Shown: positions 56,546 to 64,000 of the stretch, piece after piece | Position numbering within the stretch: position 1 is the stretch's first letter | How the letters are laid out: each line of letters begins with the position of its first letter | Origin: Macrolepiota albuminosa | Taxonomy: Eukaryota; Basidiomycota; Agaricomycetes; Agaricales; Agaricaceae | Assembly: GCA_027475525.1 (NCBI GenBank) | Contig: JAMWFC010000049.1 | Span: forward strand, 5,812,947 to 5,876,946 | Length of the DNA: 64,000 nt | Direction: 5' to 3' | Notes under the pieces: model-generated | What the model saw: the letters and a program-made list of their open reading frames with translations, nothing else | The model's database searches: none | What the model was told of the DNA's origin: nothing | Made by a program: the position numbers and the translations under genes

Positions 56546-56718
56546 GATTGATCGTCTGCGGAGGTAAAGAGAGGACAAAAATGGACATACGCTCTTAAGA
56601 AGACGTCCTGACTTAATAATTCTGATACCCGTTGGTTTTGCATTTTCAGGGGAATAGGGGAACACGTGTACATACAACCCCAGAGACCGGTCCGCGGTCC
56701 GCCCTCTTGTCTACGGGT

Positions 56719-59379
56719 CGACTGGAAAAACTACACTACAGGCTATCGAAGCGAGCAGGGCGCGGTACCTATTTACTGTCCCTTCTATTCTTGAGGAAAT
56801 GATTGGTCTATCCGGTGGTATAGGCCTTGAAGCCTTGAAAGGCTTGGAAATCGTTGCGACCGGGGGAGCTCCCATGAAAGAAAGCTTCGGGGCTGAGATT
56901 TCAGCAGCGGGTGTAAAGCTTCTTCTGAATCACTGGGGTAAGTCGTATTATCTTTATCACATAAGTGGCCATCTTTACTTACATCGTCCTTTTTTTTGAC
57001 TCTTAGGTTGTACGGAGCTCGGTCCGATAGCTCCCATCGAGAGAGTCGCCAGCGGGTATGACTGGCATTACGTGAAGCCGCGGACGGATAGTGGGATTAC
57101 GATTATTCCACTCGATGACGGGAGTAAATCTTTTCGACTAGTGGGCTCCCCGCCAGGATGGTCCAAGTCTTACGAAGTGCAGGATCTTCTAGTCGCAAAC
57201 CCTAATGATAGTACGCAATACAGGATCATGGGACGTGCTGATGACCTATTAGTTCTTTCTACCGGAGAGAAAATACGACCCACTAGTCTTGAACAGACAG
57301 TTACGGAACATCCTGACGTCAAGGACGTCTTAGCTTTTGGTGCTGGCCAAGTTTGCCTTGGACTTTTGATCGAGCTGTCTGCTACGAGCTTCGACTCAGC
57401 TGACGTTGATCAGCTGGAAACACGCCTTGCTGTCCTCAGCTCACTCCAGCCATACCTCGAGCGAGGCAACTCTTTCACCGACAAGCACGGCAAAGTCTCA
57501 AACGAGATGGTGGTGCTGACTCGAGAATCGACAAAGCCTTTCATCCGCACCGATAAAGGCACTTTGTCCCGCAAGTCCATCCTCGTGGCATTTGACAAGG
57601 AGATTAAATCATGCTATGAGAGAGCTGACATGCAGAGCGCACAGCCTTTCCCCTCGCTACATGTTGGGGACCATGCACTGCGCAAATCTATCCGTAGCCT
57701 CGTACATGGCATTGCTGGCAACAAAGACATCACCGATCCGATGGATCTATTCGAAGCAGGCATGGATAGCTTACAGGCAAGCCAACTCCGACGTGCTATC
57801 TTGAACGGACTCCGCGTTACACCCAACCTACCCATTGCAATCCAGGACATCGAGCCTGATTTCTGCTTCGACAATTCCTCCATCGACAAACTGCACCTTG
57901 CCATTACACACCTCATGGCCGGAGCTGGGGTGGCGCATGCACAGGCCACTGGCACAACGAAGGAGGAGCGCCGTGTTCAGGCGATGGAAGGCATGTTCAA
58001 GAAGTACTTTGATGTGCTGTGCGGGTTCGAGTCTTGCAGCACATGTGTGCGCCTCGCGGGCCAAACGCCGGCCAGCGTCTGGACACAAGAAGGTCGTCGT
58101 GCTAACAGGGTCAACAGGGAGCCTCGGGTGTTTCCTCCTTGCGCGCCTCGCAGGTGACCCAGACGTGTCAAAAGTCATCTGTCTCAATCGCGCGCATACG
58201 AGCATGAGCACTGTGGCAGTGTCACCTCGTCAGCGGCAGATGGACATGATGGCGAAGCGGGGCGCGTACATGTCGACCCGCGCCTGGGATAAAGCCGTGA
58301 TTTATGCGGCAGATCTGGGCAGACATGATTTCAACCTTGGTGAGAACGAATTTTACGAGGTACGTACATGTGTGTGTGTATGTGGAGATTATCAAGCTGA
58401 TTTGGATTTTTTTTCCCCTCCCTAGTTGCTCAACGTCACACACATCATACACAACGCCTGGCCTGTCAACTTCAACCGGAACCTTTCCTCATTCGAACCC
58501 CACGTGCACGGACTTGCTAACCTTGTGCGGCTTGCCCTTTTAAGCGGGGGGCGGCGCGCCATGGGCTCTGCAGCCACGCGCATCCTATTCGCCTCGTCAA
58601 TCGCCGTCGCGGGGCGTTTCCCGTCGCTGAACGCCCAGGGACCCTTCGAGGTGCCCGAGAGGTTCCTCGACGCCACGAATAGCGCGGAATTCGGGTACCC
58701 CGAGGCGAAGTGGGTCTGCGAGCGTCTGCTGCTGGGCGCCGCGGAGCTGTATGGCGAGACGTCGGGGTTCGGCGAACCACTGATGCAGGCATGCAGCGTG
58801 CGTATTGGGCAGATGACGGGTCCTGGAACGAGTCTGAGCATTTCCCAATCATCGTTCGTGCCTCGCAGCAATTAGGCGCGCTCCCTGCGCTCCAAGGCGT
58901 AAGTCTTTCTTTCCCTCTCATGTATTAGTTAGCAAAAGAGCACTTACGAAATTCGTCGCCAGTCCTTATCCTGGCTACCAGTCAACCGAGCAGGGTCGAT
59001 TCTCACGGAACTGCTCTTCTCACGAGGGTTTAAGCCATTCTACCACATGGAGAACCCGTCGCGGCAGTCGTGGGAGGGGATCATGAGCAGCCTGTCTGGG
59101 ATCCTGGGTGAGCCCCGCGGCATGCCGCTGCCGCTGATACCCCTCGCCAAGTGGCTCGCACGTGTGAGGGCGTTGGGCGATGACCCAAAGCGCAATGCCG
59201 CGTTCAAGATCATGTCGTTCCTCGAGCGCGATTTCGAGACGATGGCGAGCGGGAGCGTCGTGCTTCGCACGGCGGCGGCGAGAGTCGATTCGGTGTCCAT
59301 GGTTAGGTGTACGGCGCTGGATAGGAGACATCTCGAGGAGTATGTCGCGTATTGGAGGAGTGTTGGTGCGATGGAATAG
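56719..59379 (+). pseudogene. Adenylate-forming reductase (A-T-R, NRPS-like), 5'-truncated and frameshifted
   Basis: A basidiomycete NRPS-like carboxylic acid reductase. The adenylation domain activates an acid, the carrier domain holds it as a thioester, and the reductase domain releases an aldehyde. The visible part starts in mid adenylation domain (ARYLFTVPSILEEM, TGGAPM, HWG-intron-CTELGPIAP). It continues with GRADDLLVLSTGEKIRP, the carrier site GMDSL (about 57764), an NAD(P)-binding TGSTGSLG (58105-58128), IIHNAWPVNFN, RILFASSIAV, the GYPEAKW catalytic-type Tyr/Lys, NRAGSIL, and a C-terminus ending at TAG 59379. Introns lie at about 56940-57006, 58359-58424 and 58899-58965. One-base shifts lie near 58060-58085 and 58825. 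The N-terminal half of the adenylation domain is missing. The acid substrate cannot be told. Confidence 0.8.
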
Positions 59380-59494
59380 ACGATGCGCTGGCTTTCGTTT
59401 TGGTTTGTGGTTTTTGGTTTTGTATGTTAGAGAGGATTTACATATGGTGTTGATGATAGAGAAATTGTCGTTTTGTGTTAGAGAGAAAAAGGGA

Positions 59495-59588
59495 TTCGGA
59501 TACGGGGAATCGAACCCCGAGCTGCCGCGAAAAGCCCTGAGCGGAGACAAATGAGAGGCGGCAATGTTAGCCATTACACCATATCCGA
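59495..59588 (-). tRNA. trnE(CUC): tRNA-Glu (CUC) with a 22-nt intron
   Basis: Reading the minus strand from 59588: acceptor TCGGATA pairs with TATCCGA (59502-59496), discriminator A (59495). D-stem GTG/CAT. Anticodon stem GCCGC/GCGGC. The anticodon CTC is at 59555-59553, with T33 before and A37 after. T-arm CGGGG-TTCGATT-CCCCG. A 22-nt intron (59530-59551) lies after position 37, the standard place for nuclear tRNA introns. Exons are 37 and 35 nt and all stems pair, so the gene looks functional. Confidence 0.93.
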
Positions 59589-59958
59589 TTGTCTATCACT
59601 CCATCAAGTCTGACATTCATAACGGATCTACAGAGTTTTGATTTGTGCTTGAGTTCATGGGGAATAGATGCGTGCATCCTGGACCCTTGAGTACATATTA
59701 TATGGCAGTCAAAACTGTTAGTTTTTACGCAACCAATGAAGGTGCGACTGCTCTGTGAGATCACGTGCGATTACCTGAGAGGGGGCGCAGGTAAGACATA
59801 CCACCAAGCGAGTCTCACCTCGACGACCACCCTCTAGGTAAGTAGCATGGTACTGAAGGGAGTTTAACTGAAGATGACCATAAGATAGGCATCATAAAGA
59901 ATACATCTTCATTCGTAGCTAAATTCTGGTCACAACCATCGTCAAACTCATCGAACTG

Positions 59959-61392
59959 ATGAATCAAAATGCCTCTCAGCCTGTTGAGTCGGTTAGATCC
60001 ACCTTGGACAGCCAGGGAACCAGGCAACCTTCTCTTAGGAATGAGTCCGGAGAAGGAAGAGGCAACCGAGAAAACGTTGATGCAGCGAATAACAGCTCCG
60101 GAACAGGAATGTCAAACCCCTCAGAGCTCTCACTCCTGGCCCAGCTCGAAGACCACATCGAGGCCTTTCGAAGAGGTCGCAAGTCCAGACCCCTTACAAT
60201 CACTTCAATTGTCAGCACAGCAAACCAATCCGGGGTGCCCCCGGAAGCTAGACAAGACACCATTAAAGCTATCTCGCACTCATTGAAGACATTGAAAAGA
60301 AAGCGTGGGCACACCACCGACGAGCTAGACGCCGTGAAGTCCTGGAAGCTGCAGCTGAACCAGAATCAGAGAGGCAAAACGAGAACAATCCCGAGGGAGG
60401 AGGAAACAGAAGACCTGCACCTGAGTTGCCTAGAGAGCGGTCCTTATCTCCCCGTTCTGTCGACCGAATCTCTGAAGAATATGTCAAATCTGCAACCGGA
60501 GCAAACACCCAGGTGCCAGCAGAAGTCGAACCCAGCGACACTGATGACGAAATGCGAGATTCCGAGTCTGCTGATGAGGATGATGAGCCCCAGCATAAGA
60601 AACCAAGATTTGATGAACAAAAACTACCTTGGTTCAAGCGAGAGCAGCGGACCAGGGATAGTGGAGACCCACAATGCAGTAGAAACCGAGAGCTGCTGTG
60701 CCAATATCTGTGCAATGTCAGCGAAGTCAAAAGAAGTATTCTTACCTCACAGACTGCTCCATCAGACTTCCCCCCATCTGAGTGGGACAAAGTTCTCAGG
60801 GGAGAAGCTGCCTGTTTTGACACCATTTATAGCTCTGTCGGATATTTGGGAGCTCCTTGAGAGAATTGAGGGTGTCTCGGACAGCGTGAAATTGCCTTTG
60901 GAGTCAGTGCTCCAGCCTAGGAAAGTGCAAACAAGTGGACAATGGCTCGTTGCAGCAAACATGTATTCCAAAGCCCTCAGATTTGCCTTTCCCGACAGAG
61001 AGGAAGAGTTTCAAACTTATATCACCCAGATCCTCAACCTCTTCGCTGCCAAACATGAGAGTGCACACGGGAAAGTTATTGCGTATGATAAAGCTGTCTG
61101 AGCAAGAGTTGGTGGAGGAACAAGATTATTGCTTACCGACCACAACGAGTTCATTGATCTCTGTGACTCTACCCTGCACGTTGATGGAATCAATTATGGA
61201 GGGAAGAAACCTTTCACTGCAGGACCAAATAAATCCAGTCAGGGTTCAACAAGCAAAGGAACTATATGCCGCCATTGGAACAGTACGAAAGGGTGTCCTT
61301 TTGACTCCAGTACCTGTCACTGGAGCCATCAGTGCCAAAACTGTGAAGGACCACACCCTGAACACACGTGCTCAGAGACATGCAAGAATTGA
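59959..61392 (+). pseudogene. Gag-like protein of the DIRS-like element, frameshifted
   Basis: Begins MNQNASQPVESVRSTLD (ATG 59959). The text moves between frames: SGVPPEARQDTI (60225), then VKSATGANTQVPAEVEPSD with KKPRFDEQKLPWFKREQRT (60490-60650), PSDFPPSEWDKVLRGEAACF (60765), DIWELLERIEGVSDSVKLPL (60848), QWLVAANMYSKALRFAFPD (60940), and the finger region CRHWNSTKGCPFDSSTCHW, then CQNCEGPHPEHTC (61268-61373). That last segment is typical of the Gag-like ORF of these elements and should bind RNA. An in-frame TGA (61099-61101) sits between KAV and ARVGGG. At least two indels and one stop make it non-functional. Confidence 0.6.
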
Positions 61393-62250
61393 AACTGTCA
61401 GAGATTTTAGGCTGAAATACATTCAATTTCACTATGGAGAAGACCAGCAGGACATCTCACGGACCACTGCCTCATGGTCTGAATCTGCTAAACCTATGCC
61501 TGAGCCACCGACTGAAGAACTTAAAAATTCAAACTCTGTTGAAACAATCAGACGTCACCCGCATTTGTTTAAAATTGTAACACCAATCAATGTCGACTTG
61601 TTCAAACTTCTGCTTGAAACTCATCCTAACCAGCCCTTTGTCCATTTTGTTATCAGAGGTCTAAGAGAAGGGTTCTGGCCCTTTGCAGACACTCATCCAG
61701 ACATATATCCATCTATTTGCGACATGTCAAGCCCTACTCCTGAAGATTCTGCCGAGGCAGACTTCTTGAGAAAACAACGTGATATTGAGATCAAAAAGGG
61801 CAGGTTTTCTGAATCCTTTGGTGAACTACTGTACCCATCGATGACCAGCTCACCAATTTATGCGGTCCCAAAGCCTCATTCTGATGACTTTTGCCTAGTC
61901 ACAGACCTGACAGCTGGAATGTATTCTCTCAATTCCATGGTTCCTTACGAGAAAATATCAGGGTTTCCCCTTGACAACCTGAATCATCTTGGTGCTATCC
62001 TACTAAGGATGAGGGAATTCTCTGACCGTCAGCTGATTCTCTGGAAGTCTGACATAGCCAAAACTTACAGGCTAGTCCCAATGCACAAGTTCTGGCAGTT
62101 GAAGCAAATTGTGACTATTGATGGGAACCGGCACATTGATAGGTGCAATTGTTTTGGCAGAAGGGCCTCCCTTCACTGTTGGGGTGCAGTAAACAGTCTG
62201 ATCACGTGGATAGCTGAAAACGTCAAAGGCGTACGCTGACCATTAGTGTT
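61390..62250 (+). pseudogene. RT of the DIRS-like element, N-terminal part up to the insertion
   Basis: Open to TGA 62237-62239. It contains NQPFVHFVIRGLREGFWPFA, KGRFSESFGELLYPSMTSSP, YAVPKPHSDDFCLVTDLTAG, YSLNSMVPYEKISGFPLDNL, LILWKSDIAKTYRLVPMHKF (the first catalytic Asp is in KSD), and RCNCFGRRASLHCWGAVN. It ends with WIAENVKGVR, just before the polymerase box, where the 79-bp repeat and the insertion begin. The reading is typical for the fingers and palm of this RT family. The TGA after KGVR lies in the duplicated segment and is present in both repeat copies, so it predates the duplication. Confidence 0.65.
62172..62250 (+). repeat. 79-bp direct repeat, left copy
   Basis: TTCACTGTTGGGGTGCAGTA to CCATTAGTGTT. 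Matches 63005-63083 at 77 of 79 bases. The two differences are C-G to C-A (AACGTC/AACATC) and C-G to T-G (GTACGC/GTATGC). Confidence 0.95.
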
Positions 62251-63004
62251 ACTATGTTACTATTTGTGATATCTACCTACGCTATACAAAAGTGATAGCT
62301 ATGGTCATACCTAAAGATATGCCACGATAGACCCAGTAATGAAGTCCAATGAGCCCTTTACTATACAAACATTCACGTGATCCGTCCACGTTTCCGACTC
62401 CGGGCAGGCATCATGCTCGATGGCGAAGAAGCGCGTAACCTTTTCCGAGATGAGAACACATGAGAGCTGGTGCCCGTTAGTGGATGGAAAGCAGAATTCG
62501 GATGCTGAGTGAATGCTAAGGCAGTAGACGCGCTGGATGGGCTGGATGCGCAAGTGACAGTGCGGATGGAGGTGATGAGCATTCTGAGAGTTGACGTGAG
62601 GAGCTCAGCCTTCTTGATGAGGGTGTGGGATGTGATTGTGTGAAGATCTTTCTTTTTCAGCCTGAAGCGTGCGCACGCGGCTGAGTCTGCTCGATCGGGG
62701 TAGCGTAGACGTAGGTAGCTGGTGTCGGACAAAAACCACCGACTGAGGAGCTTCAGTGGCTTCAAATTTGTGGAAAGACGTGGGTGAAAAGGGCGAAAAG
62801 GAGGAAGTTGAGAGGATGTCATAGAGTGGTTGTTTAGTCGGTATGTTGATTGGGTACGAAACCTCGCATATAGCAGTAGAATGGAATTGAGCCTATCGAC
62901 AGCAACGACAGTCCAGTCCCTCGTAGCAGCCGGAACAATCAACGAATGAGCCACTCTCGCAAGCGGGGGTGGGGTGATGGTTGTTGTTGTTGTTGTTGTT
63001 GTTG
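62251..63004 (-). mobile_element. 754-bp insertion in the RT, with a minus-strand reading frame and (CAA)n tract
   Basis: Inserted between the two 79-bp repeats. On the minus strand a frame of 193 codons (62954-62373) starts MAHSLIVPAATRDWTVVAVD and includes KKDLHTITSHTLIKKAELL. A different frame then reads RVYCLSIHSASEFCFPSTNG, VLISEKVTRFFAIEHDAC and VNVCIVKGSLDFITGSIVAY, to a stop near 62311. These look like parts of one host protein with an intron or indel between. I do not recognise it. A (CAA)n/(TTG)n tract of about nine units (62979-63006) sits at the 5' side of that frame. It could be a captured gene fragment. Confidence 0.5.
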
Positions 63005-63083
63005 TTCACTGTTGGGGTGCAGTAAACAGTCTGATCACGTGGATAGCTGAAAACATCAAAGGCGTATGCTGACCATTAGTGTT
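63005..63083 (+). repeat. 79-bp direct repeat, right copy
   Basis: Second copy of 62172-62250. The RT reading resumes from it without loss. Confidence 0.95.
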
Positions 63084-64000
63084 CAACGATGACAGCTTCA
63101 GAATTAACAACAATAATGATCTTTCATTTTATGAGCCTTACAATCAGCATCTCCCATCAAATCAATGCAAGCTCCTCAAGCTTTGGGATAAATTAAGTGT
63201 TCCTTATAAACCCAAAAAACAAGTGTTCAGTAGCCCTCTTGTGATCATTGGAATATCCGTTGACCCGAACAAAATGACAATGACCCTGCCAGAAGGGGCA
63301 AAAGAAGAATTGATAACTGAGATGAGACGCTTTGCTGAATCTCCCAAGGGGAAGTCCAAGTACTTTACTAAACGAGCCTGGCAAAGATTGGCAGGGTGGG
63401 TCAATTGGGGTCTAAACATCTTTCCATTGTTAGCCTCCTATTTGTCCAACATTTATGCAAAAATAAACAGAGTAGGCGACTTCCCAAACGCCTGTATATG
63501 GTCCAACAAGGCAATCTGCTCTGACCTATCATGGGTCTTCAACATATGGAGCATTCAGATGGGATTAGAATTTTGAAGCCCGCAATGTGGAATGAGGTTG
63601 AGGCTGATTTTGTGATTGAATCAGACACATGCCTTATGGGCCTTGGTTTTTAGCACCCTCAAACGCACACTGCATTCTTCGCTGAACCACCACCAAACGT
63701 GCCAAGTAGTCTGATTTTTTTTAGAAGCCTTGACAGTGGCATCAGCTTTTTTCCTCGCAGTTTTCAATGTCACCCAGCCAGTAAAAGTCTTAATTCTTAC
63801 AGACAATACCAACACGGTAGCCATTTTCAACACCTTACATGCTCTATCAAGCTATAATGGCTTGTTGAAGCACACGGTCGACTTTTTGTTAAATTGCAGC
63901 CACAAAATCAAAGTCAGGTTCATCCCTGGTCATGAAAACCAAGTTGTGGACCTTATTTCCCATCAGCGTTTTGACAAGGCCTGGAGAATGTTCCCATCCA
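63060..64000 (+). pseudogene. RT (C-terminal part) and RNase H of the DIRS-like element
   Basis: After the insertion, the frame reads PLVFNDDSFRINNN, the polymerase box in F-x-DD form (63073-63110). It then gives LSFYEPYNQHLPSNQCKLL, VIIGISVDPNKMTMTLPEGA, KRAWQRLAGWVNWGLNIFP and WSNKAICSDLSWVFNIW, with stop TGA 63574-63576. RNase H follows in shifted frames: EADFVIESDTCLMGLGF with TAG near 63650, VKVLILTDNTNTVAIFNTLH, LLKHTVDFLLNCSHKIKVRF and PGHENQVVDLISHQRFDKAW at the window edge. The Asp positions TDN and VVDLIS are present. The stops make the copy inactive. Confidence 0.65.

Larger units (their letters stand above)
59810..64000 (+). mobile_element. DIRS-like retroelement, second copy, running off the window
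   Basis: Begins with the same leader as the copy at 793. It encodes a Gag-like protein with a CCCH/CCHC-type finger region (59959-61392), an RT (about 61390-63600) and RNase H (about 63580-64000). The RT has the form I know from Agaricomycete DIRS-like (tyrosine-recombinase) elements, with FKSDIAKTYR-like and DRCNCFG blocks and an F-x-DD box. The recombinase and right end lie beyond 64000, so the class rests on the RT/RNase H alone. A 754-bp insertion (62251-63004) splits the RT. Confidence 0.65.

Overview
This is a fungal nuclear window, most likely from an Agaricomycete (mushroom-forming basidiomycete). The evidence is short phased introns of about 50 bp, several chromodomain Ty3/Gypsy elements, an RT/RNase H element of the DIRS-like type common in Agaricomycetes, and host-gene remains whose closest remembered relatives are basidiomycete proteins (midasin, a hybrid histidine kinase with an ATPase/TPR region, an A-T-R adenylate-forming reductase, an MFS sugar transporter). 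There are no bacterial operons and no CRISPR arrays.

Layout. 1-606 is the start of a Mif2/CENP-C-like kinetochore gene (minus). 793-1668 is a truncated DIRS-like copy that cuts into an unidentified minus-strand gene (1690-2426). 3508-12956 is a full-length Gypsy element, here called A, with 209-bp LTRs and target duplication TATGA. 13522-15261 is a decayed unit with short inverted ends. 15406-36420 is a nest of Gypsy elements. A roughly 1-kb LTR-like unit of element C is split by the GC-rich chromovirus B (16039-25000, target duplication ATAGT, with a 100-N gap). A second C unit and the decayed C body follow (25416-32999), then a 5'-half element D on the minus strand (32986-36420). 36430-42655 holds gene and LTR relics. 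42809-53826 is a mosaic of a midasin pseudogene and a hybrid histidine kinase pseudogene. 54545-56545 is a nearly intact MFS sugar transporter, and it diverges from a 5'-truncated adenylate-forming reductase (56719-59379). An intron-containing tRNA-Glu(CUC) lies at 59495-59588. The window ends inside a second, longer DIRS-like copy (59810-64000).

Two decay patterns can be read directly. In Gypsy A and C, 12 of 13 internal stops are TGA in an otherwise single open frame, several at positions where the family carries Arg, so CGA to TGA is likely. Lost catalytic residues in A and B, most LTR differences of A, and both differences in a 79-bp duplication are also CpG transitions. This looks like deamination of methylated CpG. 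The host-gene copies are instead broken mostly by one-base indels, deletions and insertions.

I do not see a convincing new defence or metabolic system. The most unusual items are two protease domains in tandem in the B polyprotein, an antisense coiled-coil reading frame converging on the end of B pol, an extra open reading frame after pol in A, and a small two-hairpin repeat family.
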